Of a DNA stretch of 64,000 bases, positions 7,943 through 15,864 are shown in pieces (position 1 is the stretch's first letter; each line of letters opens with the position of its first letter). The DNA comes from Enterocloster lavalensis. GTDB taxonomy: Bacteria; Bacillota; Clostridia; Lachnospirales; Lachnospiraceae. A program made the position numbers and the translations under genes. The stretch spans positions 62,001-126,000 of the forward strand of contig NZ_CABJCG010000014.1 of the NCBI RefSeq assembly GCF_902364025.1, given 5' to 3'. The notes under the pieces are model-generated. The model did no database searches. It was not told where the DNA came from and saw nothing but the letters and a program-made list of their open reading frames with translations.

Positions 7943-8378
7943 ATGCCATTCCCTCCATTTCCGCTTGGAGCTGCCGTAGGGCTTTTCGGATATGGTAGCC
8001 CGCTGTGCTGCGGCTGCGCCCGTACTGTCTGCCAATTTCGTGCTGTGGAATACGCTTGAAAAAGGACAGGTAAATCATTTCCCGCTCCCGTTCGTCCAGC
8101 CGTGACAGGGCTTCCGCAAGTAAACCGCTGCTGAAAATGACCGTATCGCCGCAAAGGGTAAGTATGTATTCCTCGTCCGGCTCCGGGGCTTGGAAATATT
8201 CATCTGTCGTGCCTAAAGGGTAGTGCTTTTCGTCTGTGAGGTATTCAAGGGATATTTCTCTTTTGTGCTTCCTGCTCCGTGTCCTCGCTGCGTTGATCGT
8301 TGCATTTCGGATAACGACTTTGCAAAAGGCATGGAAAGTGTACTCGATATGTTCCCGATATTCTTCTGTACAGGTCAT
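7932..8378 (-). CDS. sigma-70-family regulator, Tn916 orf7-like
   Basis: A 148-residue protein. The N-terminal half (FHAFCKVVIRNATINAAR) matches the short region-2-like start of Orf7 proteins. The C-terminal part (LSRLDEREREMIYLSFFKR, then QHEIGRQYGRSRSTAGYHIRKAL) is a clear sigma region 4 helix-turn-helix. It probably activates element genes. It is translated just before the orf8-like gene and overlaps it. The start ATG 8378 follows a purine-rich AAAGGGGGA. The length is typical. Confidence 0.8.
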   Translation of the reverse strand: MTCTEEYREHIEYTFHAFCKVVIRNATINAARTRSRKHKREISLEYLTDEKHYPLGTTDEYFQAPEPDEEYILTLCGDTVIFSSGLLAEALSRLDEREREMIYLSFFKRIPQHEIGRQYGRSRSTAGYHIRKALRQLQAEMEGMAYEK

Positions 8379-8626
8379 GGAAAATCCCCCTTTCCTCCCA
8401 AAAGGGCTGTGGCTGGTTAGTAGTTGCTTTTTATGATAGTAAGGGGCGGCAGCACTTTAGGCTGTCGCTCCTTGACTGCCTAACTGCAAAACCGGGCGGG
8501 GCTGTCAACGGCGGGCGAAGCCCGTTCATCTTGACCGTTGACTGGCTCGGCCGGGTTTGCTATTTATCCGGCAAACTTGAATTTATTTTAAGCTATCACG
8601 TTTTACCTTTTTAAGCCTTACTATCA

Positions 8627-8878
8627 TTACCATAGGAATTTCTTTATTGTTTTTGAAACATTCTTCATAAAATCCATCAATGACAAATCCAGCTCTGAAA
8701 CAAAACAAATTTTTTTCAACGTATTTAAATCGGGTTCATTAACATCTCTCTCCCAATTCGATAGCGCCTGCCGGGTAACATTCAATTTCCCAGCCAGTTC
8801 TTCCTGTGTCATTCCCGATTGTGTTCGCAGATGACGTATTTGCTTTCCTGTTGTAATATCCGTCTGTTTCTGGTTCAA
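8627..8878 (-). CDS. Xre-family helix-turn-helix regulator next to the tetracycline-resistance gene
   Basis: An 83-residue protein with a textbook Cro/C1 helix-turn-helix at residues 11-65 (QIRHLRTQSGMTQEELAGKL, VTRQALSNWERDVNEPDLNT). The start is TTG 8878 with AGGAGG 7 bases upstream. It lies 80 bases downstream of the tetracycline-resistance gene on the same strand, so it may be partly read through from that promoter. A role in regulating the element, as for similar genes in Tn916-like elements, is inference. The DNA is AT-rich like the resistance gene. Confidence 0.8.
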   Translation of the reverse strand: MNQKQTDITTGKQIRHLRTQSGMTQEELAGKLNVTRQALSNWERDVNEPDLNTLKKICFVSELDLSLMDFMKNVSKTIKKFLW

Positions 8879-8959
8879 AATGGTTCCTCCTCTCTGATGC
8901 TGATTTTATCAATGATATTTCGCAATAGCCAGCAATGAACGTTTGCATTGCGCAAGATG

Positions 8960-10879
8960 TTACATTATCTTCTGAAACATATGCCGGATCTTGTCTAAAC
9001 GGCTGTTCGGGCGGCGTGGCTGAAACACAGGCTCGCCGGAAGTTTCCTGATACCCTTTTAATTCTGTAATGCAGACACTTCTTCCATTTGTATAAAAATT
9101 CAAATCATTTCTATATTCACCAATACAACGGGCAGGGATTTCCCCCTTAAAAATAACTTCATCTTTTTCAAGTCTGGTTGATTCAATGATTGCGCAATAC
9201 TTTGGTGCGTCATTATAAGCCCGTGAAAGATATTCCTGCGGTGCAAAAAGGGTAAAGGAAAGGTATGGTTCCAACAGTTGTGTTCCTGCTTTTTTCAATG
9301 CCTGCTCCAACACGACAGGCGCAAGAAAACGAAAATCAGCGGGGGTGCTGACCGGGCTGTAATAAACTCCATAATCAAAACAAATTTGGCAGTCTGTCAC
9401 TCCCCAGCCATATAAGCCCTGCTCCATTCCATAACGCACACCCTCCATGACGGCATTTTGAAAACTTTGGTTTAAATAGCCGAGAGATACCTCGCTTTTA
9501 TATTGTGTTCCGCTTCCAACAGGAAGCGGTGTTACAGTCAAACCAATAGATGCCCAAAACGGATTCGGCGGCACTTCAATATGAATCGTGTAGCTCGCTT
9601 TTTTTTGCGGTCTTTCCAGATAAATAACCGAAGGCTCTTTCATAGCCACGCCCACATGATATTTTTCTTCTAATAGCGAACAAATAACTTCTAACTGTAC
9701 TTTTCCCAAAAAAGATAATATAATCTCATGTGTAACAGTATCAATGTCAAAATGCAAAAGAGGGTCTGTATCAGCAATCTCTGTGAGGGCATTTAACAGG
9801 GCTTCCCTTTGCTCCGGCTTTTGCGGCTCTACCGTTGTCCGAAGTAATGGCATGGGATTATCAATCCGTGTTTTGTGAGGCAGGAGTTTTTCATTTCCCA
9901 GAATGTCGTTCAGTTTCAAAGTATCATCAGCTAAAATAACAATTTCTCCCGGACAGGCATGGTCAACCGGGACGATTTCACCATTTGACGGAATACACAT
10001 TTCTGTAATCTTTATTTTTTCCTTTTTTGACAGCAGCAGGGTATCCCGTAAATGGAGCGTCCCATGATACAGGCGTAAATAAGAAAGCCGTTTTTTCCGC
10101 TCTGTATACTCAACCTTAAAAACATATCCACATAATTCAGACTGAATATCGTCTGTTTCTGTAATGAAAGTTTCTGTAATCGCTTCAATCAGTTTTTCTG
10201 TTCCTAAATTGTCTTTTGCACTCCCATGATAAACAGGAAACAAAGAGCAGCATCTGGTTCTTTTGCACTTTTCATATTGTAATTCCTGTATATCCAAAGA
10301 ATCCTCTGCAACATATCGTTCTAATAGTTCATCGCTTCCGGAAATAATCATATCCCATTTGTCCAAATCAGAAATATCGGTCATGGTTATCTTTGGCGAC
10401 AGGGAAACCTCCTGCATGACAATCATATCACTGGTAAGTTTATCTTTAATGCTTTGGTAAACACGCCGCAGGTCGATCCCATTTTGGTCTATCTTATTTA
10501 TAAAGATAATTGTCGGAATGTCCATTTTCTGAAGCGCATGGAATAATATACGGGTTTGTGCCTGTACGCCGTCTTTTGCCGAAATGACTAAAACAGCTCC
10601 GTCAAGGACAGATAAAGAGCGGTATGCTTCGGTTAAAAAATCCATATGACCGGGAGTGTCCACGATATTGATTTTATAATCATTCCAGCAAAAAGAAGTA
10701 ACCGCTGTCTGAATGGTAATTCCGCGCTGCCGTTCCAAAATCATAGTGTCTGTTCTTGTAGTTCCTTTATCCACGTTTCCTTGTTCCGCAATCGCTCCAC
10801 TGGTGTACAGCAGGCTTTCCGTCAATGTTGTTTTTCCTGCGTCTACATGGGCGAGAATTCCAATATTGATTATTTTCAT
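8960..10879 (-). CDS. tetracycline resistance ribosomal protection protein (Tet(M)/(O)/(W)/(32) group)
   Basis: A 639-residue translation GTPase related to EF-G, full length for the family. G-motifs are visible: AHVDAGKT (residues 10-17), [12 protein letters not shown]. The C-terminal [15 protein letters not shown] is the family signature. The protein binds tetracycline-blocked ribosomes and removes the drug. Blocks of the sequence resemble Tet(O), Tet(M) and Tet(W) from memory, so I cannot name the allele; Tet(32) or a mosaic is possible. AT-rich composition differs from the GC-rich mobilization genes, showing a separate origin. Expression is governed by the leader and attenuator just upstream. 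The start ATG has AGGAGG 7 bases upstream. Confidence 0.95.
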   Translation of the reverse strand: MKIINIGILAHVDAGKTTLTESLLYTSGAIAEQGNVDKGTTRTDTMILERQRGITIQTAVTSFCWNDYKINIVDTPGHMDFLTEAYRSLSVLDGAVLVISAKDGVQAQTRILFHALQKMDIPTIIFINKIDQNGIDLRRVYQSIKDKLTSDMIVMQEVSLSPKITMTDISDLDKWDMIISGSDELLERYVAEDSLDIQELQYEKCKRTRCCSLFPVYHGSAKDNLGTEKLIEAITETFITETDDIQSELCGYVFKVEYTERKKRLSYLRLYHGTLHLRDTLLLSKKEKIKITEMCIPSNGEIVPVDHACPGEIVILADDTLKLNDILGNEKLLPHKTRIDNPMPLLRTTVEPQKPEQREALLNALTEIADTDPLLHFDIDTVTHEIILSFLGKVQLEVICSLLEEKYHVGVAMKEPSVIYLERPQKKASYTIHIEVPPNPFWASIGLTVTPLPVGSGTQYKSEVSLGYLNQSFQNAVMEGVRYGMEQGLYGWGVTDCQICFDYGVYYSPVSTPADFRFLAPVVLEQALKKAGTQLLEPYLSFTLFAPQEYLSRAYNDAPKYCAIIESTRLEKDEVIFKGEIPARCIGEYRNDLNFYTNGRSVCITELKGYQETSGEPVFQPRRPNSRLDKIRHMFQKIM

Positions 10880-10913
10880 GTGATTGTCCTCCTTTTACAG
10901 CCCCAAAAGGGCA

Positions 10914-10950
10914 TAAAAATCCCCAGCAGTAAAATACTTTTACCACTGGG
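10914..10950 (-). terminator. transcription attenuator in the tet leader
   Basis: The minus strand shows CCCCAGTGGTAAAA, GTA, TTTTACTGCTGGGG followed by ATTTTTA. This matches the intrinsic attenuator found before tet(M), tet(O) and tet(W). Ribosome stalling in the overlapping leader peptide is believed to let transcription continue. Confidence 0.85.
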
Positions 10951-10984
10951 GATTATAATTTGCGGACATACACATATACAGCAT
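10940..10984 (-). CDS. tet leader peptide, 14 residues
   Basis: ATG 10984 opens MLYMCMSANYNPQW and stops at TAA 10942-10940, inside the attenuator stem. The position and the MLxM start match the leader peptides of ribosomal-protection tet genes. It is the translated sensor of the attenuation system. A second leader structure lies upstream: 11-bp arms ATTTAAGAATA at 11123-11133 and TATTCTTAAAT at 11039-11049. Confidence 0.75.
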   Translation of the reverse strand: MLYMCMSANYNPQW

Positions 10985-11173
10985 ACACCTGTTTGTGATT
11001 GCTGTTTTTCGGATATGTCAAAATTGATAAGGCAAAAGTATTCTTAAATTGGGTACAAAAAACCAAGCCCCCACAAAAGGGACTATCATAATCCTTTGTT
11101 CCCACTATTTGATTATAGTTTTATTTAAGAATACCTTGCCGCATATTTTTTACTCCTTTTTTGGAATGATGCT

Positions 11174-11202
11174 ATTATATCACATTAGTTTTAGGAAAGC
11201 AA
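11174..11202 (-). promoter_or_regulatory. promoter of the tetracycline-resistance gene
   Basis: A -35 TTGCTT (11202-11197), 17-bp spacer and perfect -10 TATAAT (11179-11174) face leftward toward the leader peptide and tet gene, about 190 bases upstream of the leader ATG. Confidence 0.8.
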
Positions 11203-11241
11203 GTACCTAAAAGAAATTTTTCTTCCCCTTATATGTAACAA

Positions 11242-11484
11242 TCATACCGACTTTCTGGCGTTCAGAATGGTTTCTGCTGTCTGCTGTGGTGTTTGGTTGG
11301 AATTGTCCAGCCAAAAGCCGATCCGTGGTGTTGTCTGCATAAATGTATCGTATAAGGTTTCAACCGTAAAGCCGGAATAGCCTGTTTTCTCCCTGTATCG
11401 TTCCCTTCCTTTTATTGTTTCCACATCTGGACAAAGAACGACAACCTCAACAGGGTATTTATGCGGCACAAAAAATATGTACAT
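11242..11484 (-). pseudogene. C-terminal remnant of a P-loop kinase-like (phosphotransferase / zeta-like) protein
   Basis: An 80-codon open frame with PVEVVVLCPDVETIKGRER, EKTGYSGF and TPRIGFWLDNSNQTP, which reads like the C-terminal half of small AAA/chloramphenicol-phosphotransferase-like kinases. No P-loop is present and the start region (MYIFFVPHKYP) has no ribosome site, so this is probably a 5'-truncated gene left by rearrangement next to the tet gene. An intact-looking sigma-A promoter lies just upstream at 11522-11550, so the fragment may still be transcribed toward tet. Confidence 0.6.
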
Positions 11485-11521
11485 GTAACTAATTCAACAC
11501 ATTTATAATTTGAATAGGGAC

Positions 11522-11550
11522 ATTATAGCATTTACTAAATACAAATTCAA
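11522..11550 (-). promoter_or_regulatory. sigma-A-type promoter upstream of the truncated kinase gene
   Basis: The minus strand has -35 TTGAAT (11550-11545), exactly 17 bases, and -10 TATAAT (11527-11522). It points toward the remnant and, beyond it, the tet gene. Confidence 0.6.
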
Positions 11551-11602
11551 TGTATACGGAAATAAAGATATAAGGAGTGGGAAGGATTCCGCCGTAGTCG
11601 GC

Positions 11603-11640
11603 ATTGTAGGAAAATCCAAAAGTTTAGATTTTCCCACAAT
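11603..11640. repeat. long near-perfect hairpin near the right end of the inner element
   Basis: Two 18-base arms (starting ATTGTAGGAAAATCCAAA) separated by only AG pair along their whole length with two mismatches. The structure lies about 100 bp from the maff2 junction. It could be a terminator, a transposon end structure or a recombinase recognition feature. Confidence 0.5.
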
Positions 11641-11714
11641 GCTTATCTTTTGGTCTTTGGTTCGGAATAGTGTAGTGCTGGCGGTCTATCTCTTGTTTTC
11701 GGTTGCTTGCTTCC

Positions 11715-11855
11715 TTACCGTACATGAGCATTCGATCCAGGGTTATCCGATCCATAGCCCTCCAGCAGATTGACAACGCCCCACACGCCAAGACCAGCGC
11801 CGAGAGCCACAACCAGGGTCTGTAAGGTATCGACAGCAGAAGAAAAGAACTCCAT
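11715..11855 (-). pseudogene. maff2, 3'-truncated small membrane protein of a Tn1549-type conjugative element
   Basis: The minus strand reads MEFFSSAVDTLQTLVVALGA then GLGVWGVVNLLEGYGSDNPG, the beginning of the Maff2 family, a one- or two-TM protein (about 70 residues from memory) encoded after virD4 in Tn1549-like elements. The start ATG 11855 has GGAGG 4 bases upstream. After residue 40 the family sequence is lost and the frame ends in SNAHVR at 11715. The break at about 11735 falls at a GA dinucleotide (CCTGGA), which fits insertion by a TnpX-type serine recombinase. The rest of maff2 would be expected at the other end of the inserted element, outside this window. Confidence 0.75.
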
Positions 11856-11891
11856 ATAGCCTCCATTTCTCCGGGGATATTCCCGGCCATG

Positions 11892-11915
11892 AAAAAAGCC
11901 GCCATTTCTGGCGGC
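11892..11915 (-). terminator. intrinsic terminator between virD4 and maff2
   Basis: The minus strand shows GCCGCCAGAAATGGCGGC followed by TTTTTTC, after the virD4 stop and the palindrome at 11929. It may attenuate transcription into the downstream transfer genes. Confidence 0.7.
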
Positions 11916-11923
11916 AGGTTACG

Positions 11924-11949
11924 ACCTCTGGACAAAGTGTCCAGAAGTG
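11924..11949. repeat. intercistronic palindrome copy 1 (after virD4)
   Basis: The core TGGACAAAGTGTCCA is at 11929-11943, 10 bases beyond the virD4 stop. With flanks the RNA could form an 11-bp stem with a 3-base loop. It is one of five copies on this conjugative arm. Confidence 0.8.
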
Positions 11950-11953
11950 GGAT

Positions 11954-13807
11954 TTATACATAGGCATCCGGATCGTCCACGTCGTCATAGTTGAGGATGT
12001 CCTCGTCCTCGCCTATGGGCCCCGTGTCCGCCCCGTCTGCCTCGTACACTTCACAAGCCTCAGAGAGCCCAGGCCGCCTGCGGCGGTTTATGAGCTTGTC
12101 GAGGTCAAAAGCGTTTTTGACTTTATCGGCCTCAGCCGTGTATTTGTAATTCGGGTGCTGTTTCAAATCGTACTTTGGGGAATAGAACGGGGGCAGGCCC
12201 CGGAGCTGTAAAATACAGCGATCCCCCGGCATAGTGGCAAGCTCGGCGGGTGTCATCAGCTCCCGGCCCAGCCGCTGGGTGTTCAGATTGTAGCTTTCCG
12301 ACTGGCCCTTAGAGCGGCCATCCGTCTGCATATAGATCGTGGCCTTTCCCAGCCAGTTTTCTGAAATCTCCTTGATGGTGGAGCTTTCCCTGCCTCCCAG
12401 AAAAACCACGCTGTCCATATTTCCGAGAATTGTTTCCGCGTGTTTGTCATAAATGGCCTTGCACTGCGCCATCTGCTGGTAAAAGAGCGTCAGCGACACC
12501 TCACGGGAGCGTATGACCGCCACCAGCTTTTCAAGCTGGGGCACCTGTCCCGTGTTGGCCGCCTCGTCCCACAGCACCCGCACATGATGGGGCAGGCGGC
12601 CCCCGTGGACGTTATCGGCCCTCTCGCACAAAAGGTTGAACATCTGCGAAAAGGCCAGGGCAACGATAAAGTTATAGGTGGGCGTGGTGTCGGAAATGGT
12701 GAAGAAAACCGCCGTTTTCCGATCTCCGATGCGGTCAAGCTCCAGCTCGTCATAGGACATAATCTCCCGGAGCTGGGGGATGTCAAAGGGGGCCAGACGG
12801 GAGCCGCAGGAAATTAAAATGCTTTTCGCGGTCTTGCCGCTGGCCAGCTTGTATTTTTTGTACTGCTTCACGGCGAAACAATCCGGCTTGCGCTTTTCCA
12901 GGCCCTTGAACATATAGTCCACCGCGTTCTGGAAGTTTTCATCGTCCTCCTTGACCTCCATCCCGGAAATCATATCCACAAGGGTATTGATGCTCCGATC
13001 CTCGGCGGGGGCCTCGAAAATGATGTAGGCAATCAGGGCGCAGTATAAAAGGGTTTCCGCCTTTGTCCAGAACGGATCACCCTCCTTGCCCTCGCCCTTT
13101 GTGTTTGCTATGAGGGTATCGACAAACTTTAGGATGTCGGCCTCGCTGTGGATATACGACAGCGGGTTATAGTGCATGGATTTTGAAAAATCAATGCTGT
13201 TAAAAACCTTGATTTTATACCCCCGGCGTTGCAGAAAGCAGCCCACCTGGGACAAAACGCCCCCTTTGGGATCGACCACCACGAAACTGCATCCGCCTTT
13301 TTTGTCCGCGCTTGCCTGTAAAATCTGCGGCGTGAGCCAAAACCGGGTTTTGCCGGAGCCGGACGAGCCGATGACACAGGCGTTTAGGTTGCGGGCGTTG
13401 GCCGGATTTTTGGGCCGGGTGTTCATGGTGAGAAACTCCGTCCCGGTGAGAATGACGTTGTTTTCAAACTTTGGATCGACGAAAGGGGCTATATCTTTAG
13501 GCCCGCCCCAACGGGCCGATCCGTATTCTTCATCCCGCCTGTATTTTTTGGCCTTTTTGCTTTTGAAGTAGATCAGCAGGCGGAAGCCCACCGCGCCCAC
13601 AATGCCGATGAGCCAATCGAGTGGATCAAGCCCCGGCGCGAAGTCGGCAAAGGCCGGGCCCACCGTCTGCCCCAGGCCCATGAGCTTATGGGGCAAATCC
13701 GCGCCCTCGGCCAGCCGGTAGGCTGTCCCCAGCTTCAGACAGGCCCAGCCGATGAATAGGTACGGGATGTTTGGAATGAGATATTTTTTAATGCTATCTA
13801 TCCTCAT
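11954..13807 (-). CDS. virD4: VirD4/TraG-type conjugative coupling protein
   Basis: A 617-residue type IV coupling protein. Two N-terminal membrane segments (YLIPNIPYLFIGWACLKLG and DWLIGIVGAVGFRLLIYF) precede the cytosolic ATPase. Walker A is GSSGSGKT at residues 147-154, Walker B is VRVLWDEAAN, and FYQQMAQC is a conserved late motif. It links the relaxosome to the transfer channel and energizes DNA transfer. I start at ATG 13807 (MRIDSIKKYL) with GGGAGG 6 bases upstream. It overlaps pcfB by 14 bases. The acidic tail (GEDEDILNYDDVDDPD) is usual for this family. Typical neighbours are pcfB upstream and maff2 downstream, as in Tn1549-type elements. Confidence 0.93.
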   Translation of the reverse strand: MRIDSIKKYLIPNIPYLFIGWACLKLGTAYRLAEGADLPHKLMGLGQTVGPAFADFAPGLDPLDWLIGIVGAVGFRLLIYFKSKKAKKYRRDEEYGSARWGGPKDIAPFVDPKFENNVILTGTEFLTMNTRPKNPANARNLNACVIGSSGSGKTRFWLTPQILQASADKKGGCSFVVVDPKGGVLSQVGCFLQRRGYKIKVFNSIDFSKSMHYNPLSYIHSEADILKFVDTLIANTKGEGKEGDPFWTKAETLLYCALIAYIIFEAPAEDRSINTLVDMISGMEVKEDDENFQNAVDYMFKGLEKRKPDCFAVKQYKKYKLASGKTAKSILISCGSRLAPFDIPQLREIMSYDELELDRIGDRKTAVFFTISDTTPTYNFIVALAFSQMFNLLCERADNVHGGRLPHHVRVLWDEAANTGQVPQLEKLVAVIRSREVSLTLFYQQMAQCKAIYDKHAETILGNMDSVVFLGGRESSTIKEISENWLGKATIYMQTDGRSKGQSESYNLNTQRLGRELMTPAELATMPGDRCILQLRGLPPFYSPKYDLKQHPNYKYTAEADKVKNAFDLDKLINRRRRPGLSEACEVYEADGADTGPIGEDEDILNYDDVDDPDAYV

Positions 13808-14270
13808 GCGCCGCCTCCCTTGCACGTTCTTTTTTGTGGGACGGCTGGCGGGCCAGCAGATCGGCGGCCTCCTTGAGCTGTTCCCGGATCGGCGCTTTTG
13901 TGGATTTTGTGCGCTTTAGCAGGCGTTTGGAATACTCTGAAAAGCAGGCGGTGATCGCGTCCGCTTGCCCGGACTTGAAAAACAGCAGGTGCTTATCCGG
14001 CGCTACCTTATAAAAGGCATAGTCCACATTCCACTTCCGGGCCACCCGGTCAAAGAGCTTTGGGGCCTCCACTTCGATGCTGTTTGTGGCGACTCCTTGC
14101 CCCATGAGCTGGCCCACCGTCTGCCTGCCGTGTGGGGCTTGCTTTGCCCGGTGCGCTTTTGTGATTTTCCGCCCCACCGCCTGGAGCACATACGCAAGCC
14201 CCCGCGCCGTGAGCTTGCTTGCCTTAATTGATACCGCTATGGTGCGTCTGGAAACGTCCTCGTCTGTCAG
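13794..14270 (-). CDS. pcfB: PcfB family conjugation protein (DUF3801), probably with a non-ATG start
   Basis: A 158-residue reading. The conserved N-terminus TDEDVSRRTIAVSIKASKL and then TARGLAYVLQAV lies upstream of the first usual start codon (GTG 14189), so the real start must be further upstream. The best candidate is CTG 14270, 8 bases after AAGGAG; no ATG, GTG or TTG is in frame there. The middle (HGRQTVGQLMGQG, then KWNVDYAFYKVAPDKHLLFF) matches PcfB, which works with the coupling protein and relaxase to recruit plasmid DNA. The gene ends within virD4's start region. An alternative is that an original ATG was mutated and the protein is poorly made. Confidence 0.8.
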   Translation of the reverse strand: MTDEDVSRRTIAVSIKASKLTARGLAYVLQAVGRKITKAHRAKQAPHGRQTVGQLMGQGVATNSIEVEAPKLFDRVARKWNVDYAFYKVAPDKHLLFFKSGQADAITACFSEYSKRLLKRTKSTKAPIREQLKEAADLLARQPSHKKERAREAAHEDR

Positions 14271-14298
14271 CCTGATCTCTCCTTTCTATGGAAAAGGC

Positions 14299-14324
14299 AC
14301 CTCTGGACAAAGTGTCCAGAAGTG
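14299..14324. repeat. intercistronic palindrome copy 2 (between ardA and pcfB)
   Basis: The core TGGACAAAGTGTCCA is at 14304-14318, between the ardA stop and the pcfB ribosome site, with the same flanks as copy 1 (CACCTC before, GAAGTG after). Confidence 0.8.
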
Positions 14325-14327
14325 CCG

Positions 14328-15059
14328 CTATCGGTCTGTATGGCCTTGCTCCGGGCGGGGCCGTTCCGCCGCCTGGGGAAAACGGTCAATGACCTCCTTG
14401 TAGGCCGCCATCTGCTCCCGGATAGAGAGCTGCGGGTAAGCAAAAACCTTGTGTTCGGCGGGAATGTCCTCCCGCCCGTGATAGTGCTCCACAAATTGAC
14501 TTCCACTGCCTACCACATAGCCCCCGTGGGAAAAACCGCCATCTTCATTGATCCGCACATCCCGGCCATACGCCTCATAGTTGAAATAGTCCAGCAGATG
14601 ATCGGGAATATCAATGGCATCCATATCCTCCACATAGACACGGCCCAGGGTTTCGTCATCCCCCACACCGGGATAAAATTCGTAAGCGTCCAGGTTTTCC
14701 ACAAGGTTGATTAGGTCGGCCACGCTGGATGTGTGTTCGCCGCAGTCAATCACCGCTTCAAACTTTTCCATGTCGCTCCGATCCAGCTCGGAGAGTAGGC
14801 AGGCCAGATGGTTGAGCTCGTCAATGCTTTCATATTCCCCCAGGCAGGCGTTGAGCTCCGGCAGTCTGCCGTCATAGTTGGCAATAAAAATTTCCTCATA
14901 CCGGATATTGTCAATGCCGATCCGTTTCAGCGCCGCCTGTACTTCCTCTTTGGTAGTGGGGAATTTCAAGAGCGTGCTGGCAAGCTCCCCCTCATTGTAT
15001 TTCCCCAGGTTGGTGACATACGCCTCAAGAATAGGCTGTTCCTGTTCTAGTCCAATCAC
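14328..15059 (-). CDS. ardA: ArdA-like antirestriction protein
   Basis: A 243-residue acidic protein with EAYVTNLGKYNEGELAS near the N-terminus and the internal IDELNHLACLLSELD region, typical of ArdA. ArdA mimics B-form DNA and blocks type I restriction enzymes, protecting the element on entry into a new host. The end (RPRPEQGHTDR) is dispensable-looking. The start is uncertain: GTG 15059 directly abuts the GGAGG site, while a CTA codon three codons later has ideal spacing; no ATG is available. One palindrome copy lies immediately upstream of the ribosome site and another just after the stop. Confidence 0.85.
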   Translation of the reverse strand: MIGLEQEQPILEAYVTNLGKYNEGELASTLLKFPTTKEEVQAALKRIGIDNIRYEEIFIANYDGRLPELNACLGEYESIDELNHLACLLSELDRSDMEKFEAVIDCGEHTSSVADLINLVENLDAYEFYPGVGDDETLGRVYVEDMDAIDIPDHLLDYFNYEAYGRDVRINEDGGFSHGGYVVGSGSQFVEHYHGREDIPAEHKVFAYPQLSIREQMAAYKEVIDRFPQAAERPRPEQGHTDR

Positions 15060-15065
15060 CTCCTC

Positions 15066-15080
15066 TGGACAAAGTGTCCA
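15066..15080. repeat. intercistronic palindrome copy 3 (directly before ardA)
   Basis: TGGACAAAGTGTCCA between the stop of the DUF6674-like gene (15085) and the ardA ribosome site. Its right flank (TAAGT) differs slightly from the other copies. Confidence 0.8.
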
Positions 15081-15084
15081 TAAG

Positions 15085-15864
15085 TTACCGGGCCTCCCGG
15101 CTCACGGCGGGGGCCGCCCGTTCCTTGCTTTCCTGGGCTTTTGCCAGCTTTGCACATTCTTCCATTGTCTGGCGGATCGGGGGCCGGGCCGCCTGCTCCA
15201 AGTGTTCCAGGCGTTTGAGCACCCCAGCCGTCCGGCTCTGCATCGCGCACATCAACCGCCGATCTTGCCGAAAGGGGAGCGAGAGCCCACGGGCCAGAGC
15301 GCCGGGCCCCTTTGGATCGTGCAGGGCCTCCCGGCCCTGCACTGCCCGGACAATGTTTTTCAAGTGCCTTCCGGCCTCGTGGTATTCCTTGCTGGCCGCC
15401 TCGATAATGGATAGCGCCCTATCGTCAAAGACAATATTTTTTTCCAGTTCCCGGCTGATCCCCTCCAGGGCAGGCCGGATGTGCAGAAACTCCGCCGTGT
15501 GCGCCAGGGCCGACACGCCGCGCTCCCGAAAGGCCGCCAGCGTCTTTTTACAGCCCTCCACAACCTTTTCTTTCAAGCTGTCCAGCCGCCCCCATAAGCC
15601 ATTTGTGACCTTTTCAAGCCCCGCAACCGTCTTTTGCAAGGCCCGCTTCACCGGGCTTTCCCTGGCCTGGGCCAGCTCCTGCCGCATCACAGACAGCTCC
15701 TCCAATGCGGAATTGAGCTGTTGTTCCAGCCCTGCGATCTGCTGGCACATAGCCAGCAAATCCCCCCGTCCGGGGGAATTGTGCTGTTTCATCACTTCCA
15801 GGAGCTCCCGGACAGCGGGCTCCTCCATCAGCGGGACACTACGGGGATGTTTCCGCTTAGACAT
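15085..15864 (-). CDS. coiled-coil protein of Tn1549-type elements (DUF6674-like)
   Basis: A 259-residue basic, helical protein. Residues 40-75 form a coiled coil (QQIAGLEQQLNSALEELSVM), followed by more helical segments (LEKVTNGLWGRLDSLKEKV). A C-terminal LKRLEHLEQAARPP segment follows. No catalytic motif or membrane segment is seen. I associate such proteins, found between ardA and the parB end of Tn1549-like elements, with DUF6674, but from memory only. It overlaps the upstream DUF4406-like gene by 8 bases, so the genes are co-translated. The function is unknown; a structural role in element maintenance or transfer is a guess. Confidence 0.65.
   Translation of the reverse strand: MSKRKHPRSVPLMEEPAVRELLEVMKQHNSPGRGDLLAMCQQIAGLEQQLNSALEELSVMRQELAQARESPVKRALQKTVAGLEKVTNGLWGRLDSLKEKVVEGCKKTLAAFRERGVSALAHTAEFLHIRPALEGISRELEKNIVFDDRALSIIEAASKEYHEAGRHLKNIVRAVQGREALHDPKGPGALARGLSLPFRQDRRLMCAMQSRTAGVLKRLEHLEQAARPPIRQTMEECAKLAKAQESKERAAPAVSREAR

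Noticed and set aside
11510..11773. Plus-strand open frame of 87 codons near the truncated kinase
   Set aside because: It has no ribosome site, crosses a hairpin and the element junction, and shows no protein-like features.
11624..11935. 103-codon minus-strand frame over maff2
   Set aside because: The correct frame here is the maff2 start at 11855; this is a shifted shadow of it.
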